Positions 53,521-62,580 of a stretch of DNA of 64,000 nt are shown one piece after another (within the stretch, counting starts at the first letter, position 1; each line of letters starts with the position of its first letter). The position numbers and the translations under genes were made by a program. The stretch spans positions 992,001 through 1,056,000 of the forward strand of contig NZ_CP089593.1 in assembly GCF_021249405.1 (NCBI RefSeq), written 5' to 3'. The DNA is from Halobacterium zhouii. Lineage in GTDB: Archaea > Halobacteriota > Halobacteria > Halobacteriales > Halobacteriaceae. Below the pieces are notes generated by a model. The model had not been told where the DNA came from. It ran no database searches and saw only the letters and a list, made by a program, of their open reading frames with translations.

Positions 53521-54615
53521 TCACCCCCACGTCGATTCGAGGACGCGGAGCCAGTTCTCTCGTGCGACCGCTTCCAGACCGTCTTCACCGAACCCGCGTT
53601 CCCGGAGCGCGTCGAACAGACGGGGGAGGCCGGTCACGTCGCCGACAGAGTCCACGATCGCCGTCCCATCGAAGTCAGAGCCGAGCGCAACGTGGTCGAC
53701 GCCGACGCGGTCGGCGACGTACTCGACGTGGTCCGCGACGACCGACAGCGGCACGTCCGTGGCTCGTCCACCATCGGGGCGGAGGTCGGAGGCGCTGAAC
53801 GTGATGCCTACGATGCCGCCGGACGCGGCGACAGCGTCGAGTTGTTCGTCGGTGAGGTTCCGCGTCGACGCACAGATATCGTGGACGGCAGCGTGGCTGA
53901 CGACCAGCGGGTCGGTCGAGCGCTCGGCGACGTCCCAGAAACCGGCCTCGTTGAGGTGCGCGAGGTCCACGAGGATGCCACGCTCGTTGCAAGCGTCGAC
54001 GAGCGCGTGGCCGGCGTCCGTGAGTCCGGATCCGGTGTCGGGCGAACGCGGATACTGGAAGGGGACGCCTCGACCGAACTCGTTCGGGCGACTCCACGTC
54101 AGCCCGATGGAGCGCACGCCCGCGGCGTAGAGGAAGTCGAGATTCGACAGGTCGGGTGCGACCGCCGCCGCGCCCTCGAGGTGTGGGACGGCGGCGACGG
54201 CGTCCCCGTCGAGACACGCACGGACGTCCTCGGCGGAGCGCGCCACCCGGAAGTCGACGCAGTCGTCTCGCTCGCCGGATTCGCGTTCGAGTCGGTGCAG
54301 GTCGGCGAGCAGGTCGTACGTGAACGACTTCGCGTACTCGTGGTCGACGGCGGACGCGTACGTCACCTCGTAGCCGTCCTCTGTCTCCTCGACCACTGGG
54401 TCGTGGTCGTTCGGAGCGAAGATGGCGAACAGTCCGCCGCCGAAGTTCGCCTCTCGGGCGCGCGGGAGGTCAAGGTGACCGCGCTCGGTCGACTCGAACA
54501 GCGAGCGCTCGCGGGACCCGTCCTCGTCGCTGGCCACGTCCTCGCCTGCCGTGCGTCGGTGGAGGTCGAGCAGCGTGTCGTTGTGGCCGTCGAAGACGTG
54601 TGGCGTATCGGGCAC
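53521..54615 (-). CDS. Membrane dipeptidase (M19, renal dipeptidase family)
   Basis: 364 residues from GTG 54615. H-x-D (His11, Asp13 in D-G-H-N-D-T), E in P-H-L-E-G-A, S-H-A-A-V-H-D-I and the C-terminal G-S-D-F-D-G are the M19 binuclear zinc ligands. It hydrolyses dipeptides, including some D-amino-acid ones. No signal sequence, so cytosolic here. Divergent from the CBS-HTH regulator gene, sharing its 110-bp promoter region. Confidence 0.9.
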   Translation of the reverse strand: MPDTPHVFDGHNDTLLDLHRRTAGEDVASDEDGSRERSLFESTERGHLDLPRAREANFGGGLFAIFAPNDHDPVVEETEDGYEVTYASAVDHEYAKSFTYDLLADLHRLERESGERDDCVDFRVARSAEDVRACLDGDAVAAVPHLEGAAAVAPDLSNLDFLYAAGVRSIGLTWSRPNEFGRGVPFQYPRSPDTGSGLTDAGHALVDACNERGILVDLAHLNEAGFWDVAERSTDPLVVSHAAVHDICASTRNLTDEQLDAVAASGGIVGITFSASDLRPDGGRATDVPLSVVADHVEYVADRVGVDHVALGSDFDGTAIVDSVGDVTGLPRLFDALRERGFGEDGLEAVARENWLRVLESTWG

Positions 54616-54689
54616 GACTCGGCGTTTTCACGCCGTCTTCCTAACTGTTTGCTCCCGGCAGTGCGCCATCCCGTCGGAGCGCTGACGTG

Positions 54690-54725
54690 GGAACCTTTAT
54701 TGATAACCCCTGGTTATCGGCGGGT
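54690..54725 (+). promoter_or_regulatory. Promoter and operator of the CBS-HTH regulator
   Basis: TATA box CCTTTATTG (54694-54702) is overlapped by and followed by a perfect inverted repeat GATAACC (54702-54708) CCT GGTTATC (54712-54718). The repeat sits between the TATA box and the ATG at 54726, over the predicted transcript start, where a bound repressor would block transcription. Confidence 0.7.
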
Positions 54726-55265
54726 ATGCACTTGCCGACGCCACAGGACCTCCGCGAGCGTCGGACCTCGCTCGAACTCACGCAGAGCGAGCTCGCCGAA
54801 CGCGCGGAGGTTTCACAGCCGCTCATCGCCCGCATCGAGGGCGGCGACGTCGACCCGCGACTCTCCACGCTCCGGCGCATCGTCGAAGCCCTCGACGAGG
54901 CCGAGGGCGACGTGGTCCGCGCGCAGACGCTCATGCACCGCGAGGTCATCAGCGTCGCGCCGGACGACGCCGTCAGCGACGCCGTCGAGCGCATGCAACA
55001 GGCGGGCTACTCCCAGCTTCCGGTCATCACGAACGGCGTCCCGGTTGGCTCCATCAGCGATAGCGACGTCGTCCACGCCGGCGAGGACGTCGGCGACCAC
55101 CCGGTCCGCGAGGTGATGAGCGAGAGCTTCCCGACCGTCTCCGAGGACGCCTCTCTGGAAGAGATTTCGAGCCTGCTCGACCACTACAAGGCCGTGATGG
55201 TGACCGACGACGGCGATACAGTCGGCATCATCACGCAGGCGGACGTCGCCGCCCGCGTCAGTTGA
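54726..55265 (+). CDS. HTH (XRE-type) plus CBS-pair transcriptional regulator
   Basis: 179 residues. Residues 6-55 form an XRE/Cro helix-turn-helix: L-T-Q-S-E-L-A-E-R-A-E-V-S-Q-P-L-I-A-R-I-E-G. Then two CBS repeats: V-I-S-V-A-P-D-D-A-V-S-D-A-V and F-P-T-V-S-E-D-A-S-L-E-E-I, each ending in a V-G-S-I / V-G-I-I-T strand. CBS pairs sense adenylates (AMP, ATP, SAM), so this may be a nucleotide-responsive repressor. A perfect palindrome in its own promoter suggests autoregulation. Confidence 0.9.
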   Translation: MHLPTPQDLRERRTSLELTQSELAERAEVSQPLIARIEGGDVDPRLSTLRRIVEALDEAEGDVVRAQTLMHREVISVAPDDAVSDAVERMQQAGYSQLPVITNGVPVGSISDSDVVHAGEDVGDHPVREVMSESFPTVSEDASLEEISSLLDHYKAVMVTDDGDTVGIITQADVAARVS

Positions 55266-55329
55266 ACGACTGTTCTCGCTCTCACACCCGCACAAGACAT
55301 TTCTCGCTTCGACGCGCACGTCTCTGGTG

Positions 55330-55944
55330 ATGCCCTCCAGACGACGCGTGCTCGGTCTCGCCGCCGCCGCACTCACGACCACGTCCGGCTGTGTTGCCGC
55401 GCCGGTTTCCGGCGGCGCACCCGTCGCAGACGTCCACGCGACGCGCCCTCAGGACGGGAAGACGCGCGGCGAAGCTGACCCGATATCCGTCGAGCGAACC
55501 GTAACGGATGCCGACTATGAGTACCTCCCCTCGAACGACACTGTCAGATATCCGGCGACGATGTCCGGCGGTGAAGTCGACAACTACGGATACGCCCCTT
55601 TCGAGAAGTGGGCGGACGTGGAGACACTGTCCGTCGCAGCGCAAGCCGTCCGGAATCGCTTCGCACAACGCTTCGAGAACACGAGATTCGTGTCCGCCGG
55701 CATCAGCAATCCCGAGGGGGAACCACTCCAGGTCTCTGTCAGTCACCGGACCCTACTTGACGAGTCGGGAGACGTAATCGGAAAGCCCGATGTTTCTGTC
55801 TCGCGTCTCGTCGAAGCCACTCCCAGCAGTATCACTGCCACAGTCGGGTTTTCCGGACAGACGGCGACGCGAACCCATCCGGCGTTCGTCGTCTGGGACG
55901 CCCACGTCCCGCTCGCCGTCCGAGAAGAAAACGACAGCGAGTGA
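55330..55944 (+). CDS. Tat-exported lipoprotein of unknown function
   Basis: 204 residues. The N-terminus S-R-R-R-V-L-G-L-A-A-A-A-L-T-T-T-S-G-C combines a twin-arginine motif with a lipobox cysteine, so it is anchored to the outer membrane face. The mature part is soluble, rich in polar residues, without cysteines or known motif. Start ATG 55330 (GTG 55327 directly before). Function unknown. Confidence 0.75.
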   Translation: MPSRRRVLGLAAAALTTTSGCVAAPVSGGAPVADVHATRPQDGKTRGEADPISVERTVTDADYEYLPSNDTVRYPATMSGGEVDNYGYAPFEKWADVETLSVAAQAVRNRFAQRFENTRFVSAGISNPEGEPLQVSVSHRTLLDESGDVIGKPDVSVSRLVEATPSSITATVGFSGQTATRTHPAFVVWDAHVPLAVREENDSE

Positions 55945-55962
55945 GCCAGCGAGCCCGATTCC

Positions 55963-57024
55963 TCAGAGCGACAGGCCGCGAATCGCCACTTCCTCGCTCC
56001 CTTCTGCCACGTCCTCGACGCGCCCGATGATTTCTCCGTCCGTCTCGCCCGCGAGCGATGCCGCCTCGTCCTCGGGGAGCGCGACGACGAACCCGGTGCC
56101 CACGTTGAACGTCCGGTGCATCTCCTCGTCGCTCACGTCGCCGGCGTCCTGCACGAACGCGAAGACGTCCTGCGCGGGAAGCGGGTCGGTCACGTCGTAG
56201 CGGAACTCACCCATGCGTTCGAGGTTCGTCCACCCGCCGCCCGTGACGTGCGCGGCGGCGTGTACGTCGTGCTCGCCCAGCGCGTCGAGCAAGTAGGTGT
56301 AGATGCGCGTCGGTTCGAGCAGCGCGTCGCCCACCGTCTCGTAGCCGTCACCGGGGAACGGCTCGTCGAACCCGCCCGCGCGCTGTGCTGCCTCGCGGGC
56401 GAGCGTCAGACCGTTCGAGTGGATGCCCGAGGACGGAAAGCCGACGAGCGCATCGCCGCCCTCCGCTTCGCCCGGGAAGACGGCGTTCTTCGGCGCGAGA
56501 CCGGCGACAGTGCCGGCCAGGTCGAAGCCCTTCACGACCTCTGGCATCACCGCTGTCTCGCCGCCGACGAGCGCCATCCCTGCCTCTTCTGCGCCGGCCG
56601 CAAGTCCTTCACCGACCTGCTCGGAACGCGCTTCGCTGGGTTCGTCCACAGCGAGATAATCCACGAACGCGACTGGCGGCACGCCCGCCGCGACGAGGTC
56701 GTTGACGTTCATCGCGACGCAGTCGATGCCGATGGTGGAGAAGTCGTCCATCGCCTCCGCGACAAGGAGTTTCGTGCCGACGCCGTCGGTCGCCAGCGCC
56801 AGCAGGCGGTCGCCGACGTCGACGAACCCCGCGTAGTTGGTCGTGTTTCCGAGGTCCGACACCGCGCCGACGAGCGCGGCCGTCGCGGCCTCGCTCGCGT
56901 CGACGTCCACGCCAGCGTCGGCGTAGGTCAGTCCCTCGTCGTTCTGCTCGTTCGTCTGCTCGTCGTCCCGTTCGTTCGTCTGCTCCTCGTCTCGCTCGTC
57001 AGATCGCTCCCCGCCCTCGCTCAT
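55963..57024 (-). CDS. purM: Phosphoribosylformylglycinamidine cyclo-ligase (AIR synthetase)
   Basis: 353 residues. Family landmarks: L-T-Y-A-D-A-G-V-D-V-D, A-T-D-G-V-G-T-K-L, D-C-V-A-M-N-V-N-D-L, G-G-E-T-A-V-M-P and G-F-P-S-S-G-I-H-S-N-G. It makes aminoimidazole ribotide from FGAM with ATP in purine synthesis. The first about 30 residues are an acidic repeat of D-E-x-x-T-N-E units lacking in the family; the conserved part begins near residue 31. No other purine genes are adjacent. Confidence 0.94.
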   Translation of the reverse strand: MSEGGERSDERDEEQTNERDDEQTNEQNDEGLTYADAGVDVDASEAATAALVGAVSDLGNTTNYAGFVDVGDRLLALATDGVGTKLLVAEAMDDFSTIGIDCVAMNVNDLVAAGVPPVAFVDYLAVDEPSEARSEQVGEGLAAGAEEAGMALVGGETAVMPEVVKGFDLAGTVAGLAPKNAVFPGEAEGGDALVGFPSSGIHSNGLTLAREAAQRAGGFDEPFPGDGYETVGDALLEPTRIYTYLLDALGEHDVHAAAHVTGGGWTNLERMGEFRYDVTDPLPAQDVFAFVQDAGDVSDEEMHRTFNVGTGFVVALPEDEAASLAGETDGEIIGRVEDVAEGSEEVAIRGLSL

Positions 57025-57063
57025 ACACGGTCGTGTGTAGTTCTGGGCGAAAAGCGTGCCGGT

Positions 57064-57660
57064 CTATACACCGACGCCGAAGAAGAACCACAGCGCGGGG
57101 CCGATGGTGAACACCGCCGCGACAGCGTACGCCGCAGTGCTCCACTCCAGAACCGTCGCGCCGTCGAGCGGGCCGAAGGGGATCATGTTGAATCCCGCGA
57201 GCAGGACGTTGATGAACAGGCCGCGGGCCGCGATGCTCGGCGCGAACGGGAAGAGCCCCAGCGAGACGACCGCGAGGCCGACGTTCGTCGCGGGGCCGGC
57301 AAGCGCGATGAGGCCGTGCTCCCGCGGCGTGATGTACCCGCGGTGGTGGACCGCGCCCGGCGCGGCGAACAGGAAGCCGGCGAGGCCGCCGGCCACTGCG
57401 AGCGCGAGCATTCCGTAGTCCGCGCGGAACTCCGCGTGCTGGCCGAAGCGGAGCGCGACGACCTTGTGCGCGAGTTCGTGGAGCAGGAACGCCACGCCAA
57501 CCGTCGCGAGGCTCAACAGTATCTCCTCGACGAACGCCGTCGTGGTGACCACGTCCGCGATGGTCGCCGCCGACACGCGGCTCTCGAAGAACGCGAACGC
57601 GAGACCGAGGGCCAGCCACGCCACCGTGAGGTCCCGCACCTCTCGTCTGCTGACGTTCAT
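57064..57660 (-). CDS. Site-2 protease-like intramembrane metalloprotease (M50)
   Basis: 198 residues, about six membrane helices. Zinc motif H-E-L-A-H in the third helix, A-G-P-A-T-N downstream, and N-M-I-P-F-G-P-L-D-G-A with the third ligand Asp. It lacks PDZ or CBS domains, so it is a minimal M50 member. Cleaves membrane-spanning substrates within the bilayer; targets unknown. Lies 19 bp downstream of the TraB-family gene on the same strand, a possible operon. Confidence 0.88.
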   Translation of the reverse strand: MNVSRREVRDLTVAWLALGLAFAFFESRVSAATIADVVTTTAFVEEILLSLATVGVAFLLHELAHKVVALRFGQHAEFRADYGMLALAVAGGLAGFLFAAPGAVHHRGYITPREHGLIALAGPATNVGLAVVSLGLFPFAPSIAARGLFINVLLAGFNMIPFGPLDGATVLEWSTAAYAVAAVFTIGPALWFFFGVGV

Positions 57661-57679
57661 CGGTCCGGCCTCCGGGCGC

Positions 57680-59194
57680 TCACTGCACCAGCCCCCAGAT
57701 GGCGTCCGCGCTGTTCTGTGCTCCCCGCACCATCGCGTCGGTGACCGCCGCGAGGCTGTCGAAGGGGCCGCCGATCAGCGGCAGCACGACGAACGGGAAC
57801 AGCACGCTCGCGACGAAACTCCCGACGTTCGTCAGCGCCACGACGGCGATGAGTCGGAACAACGGCACGTCGAGCATCTGCTCGACGAGGTCCTGAATCG
57901 GTGTCTCCTCGTCGTCCAAGAGTTCGTTCAGCGTCGAGATGTCCGAGACGTTCACGTCCAGGTAGCGCATCTCCACGTAGCCAGCGAACCACCCGGGAGC
58001 GAGCAGGGGGTTGATGCTCGTCATCCACGCCACCGCGCCGCCGACGCCCGCGCTCGTCCAGTGTGCGCCGCCGAGTTTCGCCGCGCCCGCCGAGATCACG
58101 CCGTTGAACAGAAACCACGCGCCGAACACCTTCAGCAGCACCGTGTTGCTCACGCCCGCCATCACGAGCAGCGCGAAGAAGACGAGGAAGCCGAGCGTGA
58201 TCAGCAGTCCGAGCGCCTTGAACAGGGAGAACCGTCGCTCCTCGACGCCGACCAGGCTCTCCATCGGCGGCAACTCCTCGGGATGGGCGAGGTAGTGCTC
58301 GATGCCCTCGCGGTGGCCCGCGCCGACGATAGCCACCACGTGCTTGCCCTGCTCTCGCAGGCCAACGAGGTTGTGCGCGATGAAGGCGTCCCGCTCGTCG
58401 ATGAGCGCGTTCGCGCCCTCCGGGCTGAACCGCCGGAACTCCTCCATCATCGCGGACACGACGTCCGCGTCAGTCAACTCCTCCATGGAGAACTCTTCGA
58501 CGTCCTCGGGTTCTGTGCGCGCGAACAGCACCGCGAACAGGGTTCCAACGGCGAGTGCGCCGACGAACGCGAAGCCGATTGCCTCGGAGAGTCCAGTCAG
58601 GACCGCGACGACGATGCCGAGCACGCCGATTCCCGCCGGCGCGCTCGCTGCTGCGGGGAGGACGAACGGGCCGGCGACGAGTTCTGCGACGACGCCGACG
58701 AGGAAGCCGACGACGCCACCCACCGCGAGCCCGAGCGTTCGACTGTCGGTGACGCCGAGCGCGAGTTCCCCGACGAGGCGGAGTTTCTCCGTGCTCGTCA
58801 TCCGCGCCCAGAAGCGCTGGATGGTCATCTGGATGTCGCGGTCGACCAGCGCGACGTCCGCGCCGGCCGCATCAGCGGCGTCGATGCCCGCCTTCATGTC
58901 CGCGCCGGGTTCGATGCCGAAGCGGTCCCCGAGGCGCTTCTGGACGTACGAGAGCAGCCAGTACGCGAGGAACTGGACTGCCATGCTCCCCTTCAGGACG
59001 TCGCTCGCGTCGAGGTCCTCGGGCGCCTCGCCCTGCATCTGGCGGAAGCGCCCCTCGTCGAGTTCCACGGCGACCGTGTCCGGTTGTTCCTCCTCGACGA
59101 CGCGCTCGACCTCCTCGACGCTGTCCGAGGAGACGTGAGCGGTGCCGACGACCCGAACAGAACCCTCGTGGGTCGCCGCGTGCTCCTCACTCAT
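57680..59194 (-). CDS. TraB/PrgY-family membrane protein
   Basis: 504 residues. N-terminal soluble TraB domain: V-V-G-T-A-H-V-S near the start, V-A-V-E-L-D-E-G-R, and G-A-G-H-R-E-G-I with conserved glycine-histidine motifs, as in Tiki/TraB proteins that resemble metal-dependent peptidases. The C-terminal half has four to six membrane helices. The family in enterococci limits peptide pheromone activity; in archaea the role is unknown. The next gene encodes an M50 protease, suggesting a shared membrane proteolysis theme (inference). Confidence 0.88.
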   Translation of the reverse strand: MSEEHAATHEGSVRVVGTAHVSSDSVEEVERVVEEEQPDTVAVELDEGRFRQMQGEAPEDLDASDVLKGSMAVQFLAYWLLSYVQKRLGDRFGIEPGADMKAGIDAADAAGADVALVDRDIQMTIQRFWARMTSTEKLRLVGELALGVTDSRTLGLAVGGVVGFLVGVVAELVAGPFVLPAAASAPAGIGVLGIVVAVLTGLSEAIGFAFVGALAVGTLFAVLFARTEPEDVEEFSMEELTDADVVSAMMEEFRRFSPEGANALIDERDAFIAHNLVGLREQGKHVVAIVGAGHREGIEHYLAHPEELPPMESLVGVEERRFSLFKALGLLITLGFLVFFALLVMAGVSNTVLLKVFGAWFLFNGVISAGAAKLGGAHWTSAGVGGAVAWMTSINPLLAPGWFAGYVEMRYLDVNVSDISTLNELLDDEETPIQDLVEQMLDVPLFRLIAVVALTNVGSFVASVLFPFVVLPLIGGPFDSLAAVTDAMVRGAQNSADAIWGLVQ

Positions 59195-59289
59195 TGCCTT
59201 CGAAATTCGGCGGGCGGCCCTTACGCTTGTCGGAAGGGTGTGGTATCAAACGCTAACGTTTGACCACACCGTTCGAGGCGTACGCATGC

Positions 59290-59571
59290 TTACGCTGCTT
59301 TGGACCGTTCGTTTACCATCTCGTATCCGCGGTGTCCGACACGGAACAGCGCGGCAAGAACGACCGCTTCGACGTACACACCGAGGAGGGCGATGAGATA
59401 GAAGGCCGGCCCCATCTCGATCCCCGGCGCGTAGCTGTTGCGGACGAACGTCGCCAGCGCGATGGGGTAATAGGTGAGGACGAATCCGGGTATCGTGGCC
59501 ATCGCCGCGCCCAGGATAACGAACGTTGCGACCGTCGTCTTCCCGACGAGAGCGCGTCGAAGACCAGTCAT
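59290..59571 (-). CDS. Small membrane protein, about 93 residues
   Basis: Starts M-T-G-L-R-R-A-L-V-G; two hydrophobic helices (about residues 8-32 and 50-75) with a basic tail. The promoter TATA-like CTACATAAAT (about 59613-59622) leaves a leader of about 20 nt. Frame extends to an ATG at 59607 that would overlap the promoter. Not recognised. Confidence 0.6.
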   Translation of the reverse strand: MTGLRRALVGKTTVATFVILGAAMATIPGFVLTYYPIALATFVRNSYAPGIEMGPAFYLIALLGVYVEAVVLAALFRVGHRGYEMVNERSKAA

Positions 59572-59712
59572 CGATGTTCTATCCAACAGTTCCACTCGAA
59601 ACCACATAGAATTTATGTAGGTTTGGTGGGTGGGGGTGGATCTGATTGGACGACGGGGAGACGTGGGTCGTCACTCGCAAGGTTTCATAGGGCGCGACTC
59701 GTTGGCCCGCCT

Positions 59713-60171
59713 ATGGCTGACTCCGCGCGACTGATGGACTCGTACACGGAGATGACCGAGTTGCTGTTGCCCAACGACACGAACAACCTCGGGCGCGCCC
59801 TCGGGGGTGCGGTGCTCCACTGGATGGACATCTGTGCGGCCATCGCGTCGATGCGGTTCGCCGGCAACCAGTGTGTCACCGCGTCGATGGACCACGTCGA
59901 CTTCATCAGCCCCATCGAGATGGGGGAGGTCGCGGTCGTCGAGGCGTACGTCTTCGACGTTGGCACGTCGAGCGTCGACGTGAAGGTGGACGTGCACGCC
60001 GAGGACCCCCGGGAGGGCACCGAGCGAAAGACCACGACGTCGTACTTCACGTTCGTCGCGCTCGACGACGACGGAAAGCCCACGGAGGTGCCGCGCCTCG
60101 AGTGCGAGAGCGAGGCCGAAGAGAGCCTGCGGAACGCTGCCCTCGAGGACCGTGTGAAGCAGCGCGACTGA
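59713..60171 (+). CDS. Acyl-CoA thioesterase, hotdog fold
   Basis: 152 residues. P-N-D-T-N-N-L-G-R-A-L-G-G-A-V-L-H-W-M-D is the hallmark start of the cytosolic (BFIT/YciA) acyl-CoA hydrolase group, followed by D-H-V-D-F-I-S-P-I. The Asn-Asp pair and Gly-rich turn place the catalytic helix. It hydrolyses acyl-CoA to free acid and CoA; chain length preference cannot be told. Own short promoter. Confidence 0.88.
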   Translation: MADSARLMDSYTEMTELLLPNDTNNLGRALGGAVLHWMDICAAIASMRFAGNQCVTASMDHVDFISPIEMGEVAVVEAYVFDVGTSSVDVKVDVHAEDPREGTERKTTTSYFTFVALDDDGKPTEVPRLECESEAEESLRNAALEDRVKQRD

Positions 60172-60210
60172 CGTCGAATTTTAAGCCCACTGTAGACGTA
60201 GGGAAGGCAG

Positions 60211-60456
60211 ATGCTCGGGGACACGTTCACGCGCTCGCCGCTTCAGGAACGGACGCGGGCCGTCACGAAGACCGTCGTGTACCGGTTGTTCATGGTCGCA
60301 ATCACGTTCGGCGTTGCGCTCGCGTTCACGCACGACCTGAGTCAGGCCGTCAACATCGGCGTCGCGACGAACCTCCTCAAGACCGGGACCTACTACGTCT
60401 ACGAGCGCGCCTGGGACCACGTCTCGTGGGGCGTCGAGGCGTCGACCGGGGAGTAG
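60211..60456 (+). CDS. DUF2061 membrane protein
   Basis: 81 residues. Begins with R-T-R-A-V-T-K-T-V-V-Y-R-L-F, then a hydrophobic segment and the conserved N-I-G-V-A-T-N-L-L-K-T-G-T-Y-Y-V-Y-E-R-A-W typical of DUF2061. Two short helices, function unknown. Confidence 0.85.
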   Translation: MLGDTFTRSPLQERTRAVTKTVVYRLFMVAITFGVALAFTHDLSQAVNIGVATNLLKTGTYYVYERAWDHVSWGVEASTGE

Positions 60457-60492
60457 GACTACGCTTTTCATCGCCCCCGACCTACGTCGAGT

Positions 60493-60942
60493 GTGCCCCT
60501 AGACGCGCCGCTTCCCGACCCGCCGAGTCTCGCGGGTGACCCCGACGAGTACGAGGACGTTACTGTACAGGGGACCGACTACCACCGCGACGACCTAGAG
60601 CGGTTCCTCCGCGAGGGCGCGTGGCGGGACGCCTTCGACTCGTGGACTACGGACACCGACCTCGACCGCGAGGCATTCGACATCGCGGTCGATCTCGGCC
60701 TGTTCGAGGAGTTCGACTTCTTCTGGGACGACTTCGCGGACCGCGTCGGCTACCACGCGCCCGGACTCCCGGAGACCTGGAAGGAACGCGACATCCATCC
60801 CGACCTGGACTCGTGGGAGACGGTGTCGGCCATCAACGCGTCGCTCGCGGAACTCGGTTCAGAGGTCGCGCGCGTGCTGAAAGCCGACTACGTCGACTGG
60901 GAGGCCGAATACGACGCGCCCGACGACCTGCCGGACTTCTGA
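60493..60942 (+). CDS. Uncharacterised acidic haloarchaeal protein, 149 residues
   Basis: GTG start. No membrane helix; mostly alpha-helical and rich in Asp, Glu, Trp and Phe (W-R-D-A-F-D-S-W, F-D-F-F-W-D-D-F). The repeating aromatic and acidic pattern is unusual. A haloarchaea-specific conserved protein is likely. Not recognised. Confidence 0.65.
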   Translation: MPLDAPLPDPPSLAGDPDEYEDVTVQGTDYHRDDLERFLREGAWRDAFDSWTTDTDLDREAFDIAVDLGLFEEFDFFWDDFADRVGYHAPGLPETWKERDIHPDLDSWETVSAINASLAELGSEVARVLKADYVDWEAEYDAPDDLPDF

Positions 60943-60996
60943 GCGCGGTCGCTCCCACCGACTGGATTGAAGTTTCTCGTCTACGTGGGTGCGCGC

Positions 60997-61281
60997 ATGA
61001 CCGACTCAGGGAGCGACGTCGTCCGTGTGTGGCTGGTCGAACGCACGTACTCCGACGACGAGCAGAACCTCATCATCCTCACGTACGCGACGCCCGACGG
61101 ACGCCAGTACTTCCGGAAGGAGCGCGCGCTCACCTCGTTCTCGGACGTCCGGGACACCACAGCGGCCGTCGACGCTGAGCCCCACAACCTCGGCGACGTC
61201 GAGGACTCCGACCTCCGGGAGCAGTACGCCACCGAGGCAACGCGGATGCGGGACGAACACGACCCCGACGACGTCATCTGA
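60997..61281 (+). CDS. Uncharacterised haloarchaeal protein, 94 residues
   Basis: M-T-D-S-G-S-D-V-V-R-V-W-L-V-E-R-T-Y then I-L-T-Y-A-T-P-D-G-R-Q-Y-F-R-K-E-R, suggesting three to four beta strands followed by an acidic helix. A TTG at 60967 would extend it by ten residues. Converges on gatA (27 bp). Not recognised. Confidence 0.65.
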   Translation: MTDSGSDVVRVWLVERTYSDDEQNLIILTYATPDGRQYFRKERALTSFSDVRDTTAAVDAEPHNLGDVEDSDLREQYATEATRMRDEHDPDDVI

Positions 61282-61308
61282 GGAGAACCGACAGACGCGC
61301 TGCGGCGT

Positions 61309-62580
61309 TCAGTTCTCTACCGCGGCGGCCGCGTCGATGATGGTCTCCTCGCCGAACGCCGGGCCGACCAGCTGGAAACCCACCGGCAGGCCGTCCGCCT
61401 CGCCCGCCGGCACGGAGATGGCGGGGAGGTTCGCGAGGTTCACGGGGACCGTGTTCGCGTCCGCGAGGTACATCTGGAGGGGGTCGTCGAGGCTCTCGCC
61501 GAGTTCCGGCGGGAGCATCGGCATCGTCGGGGACGCCAGCACGTCCACGGACTCGAACGCCTCGTCGAAGTCCTGTTTCACCCACGACCGGGCCTCCTGG
61601 GCCTGCTTGTAGTACTTGTCGTGGTAGCCCGCCGAGAGCGCGTAGGTCCCGAGCAGCACGCGGCGTTTGACCTCGTCGCCGAAGCCCTCGGCGCGCGCGT
61701 CCGAGAACGACTCGTTCCAGTTGCCGTCGTACCCGCCGCTGTGGCCGTAGCGCACGCCGTCGAAGCGCGCGAGGTTCGAGGACGCCTCGCTCATCGCGAT
61801 GACGTAGTACGCGGCCACGGCGTACTCGACGGAGGGCAGACTGACCTGCTCGACGCTCGCGCCCTGGTCGCGCAGGTCGTCGAGGGTCGCCTCGAAGCGT
61901 TCGACGACGCGGTCGTCCGCTCCCTCGACCAGTTCCGTGGGTACGCCGACAGTCAGGCCGTCGACGTCGCCGTTCGCCGCGCCGGCGTAGTCGCTGTCCT
62001 CGGCCTTTTCGCGCGTCGTACCGTCGTTCTCGTCCGGTCCGGCGACGACGTCGAGCAGTTCGGCGGCTTCCTCGACGGTCGGTGCGATCGGGCCGATCTG
62101 CTCGAGGCTGTTCGCGTACGCGACGAGGCCGTACCGCGAGACCAGGCCGTAGGTGGGCTTGATGCCGACGACGCCGCAGTAGGCCGCCGGGCAGCGGATG
62201 GAGCCGCCAGTGTCCGAACCGAGCGCGAGGTCGACCTCGTTGGCGGCGACGGCGGCCGCGGAGCCACCGGAGGAACCGCCGGGAACCCGGTTCTCGTCGA
62301 CGGGATTCTTCGTCGCCCCGAAGTACGACGTCTCCGTGGTCGTACCCATCCCGAACTCGTCCATGTTCGCCTTCCCGGCGATGGTCGCGCCCGCGTCCTT
62401 CAGGCGGTCGACGACGGTCGCGTCGTACGGAGGGACGTACTCCTCGAGCATCCGTGACCCGCAGGTGGTCCGCACGCCCTCGGTCGAGATGTTGTCCTTG
62501 ACGGCGACCGTTCGGCCGTCGAGGATGCCGTCTTCGTCGCTCTCGATGGTCTCCTCGGTGATGAACGCGTTCAGCCCCAT
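61309..62580 (-). CDS. gatA: Glu-tRNA(Gln)/Asp-tRNA(Asn) amidotransferase subunit A
   Basis: 423 residues. The amidase core is present: V-A-V-K-D-N-I (catalytic Lys), T-S-Y-F-G-A-T-K-N-P, G-G-S-S-G-G-S-A-A-A (Ser residues) and L-G-S-D-T-G-G-S-I-R. It releases ammonia from glutamine for GatB. It is shorter than bacterial GatA (about 485) at the N-terminus, as in haloarchaea. Start ATG is immediately after the gatC stop (no gap), so the two are coupled. gatB is not in the window. Confidence 0.93.
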   Translation of the reverse strand: MGLNAFITEETIESDEDGILDGRTVAVKDNISTEGVRTTCGSRMLEEYVPPYDATVVDRLKDAGATIAGKANMDEFGMGTTTETSYFGATKNPVDENRVPGGSSGGSAAAVAANEVDLALGSDTGGSIRCPAAYCGVVGIKPTYGLVSRYGLVAYANSLEQIGPIAPTVEEAAELLDVVAGPDENDGTTREKAEDSDYAGAANGDVDGLTVGVPTELVEGADDRVVERFEATLDDLRDQGASVEQVSLPSVEYAVAAYYVIAMSEASSNLARFDGVRYGHSGGYDGNWNESFSDARAEGFGDEVKRRVLLGTYALSAGYHDKYYKQAQEARSWVKQDFDEAFESVDVLASPTMPMLPPELGESLDDPLQMYLADANTVPVNLANLPAISVPAGEADGLPVGFQLVGPAFGEETIIDAAAAVEN

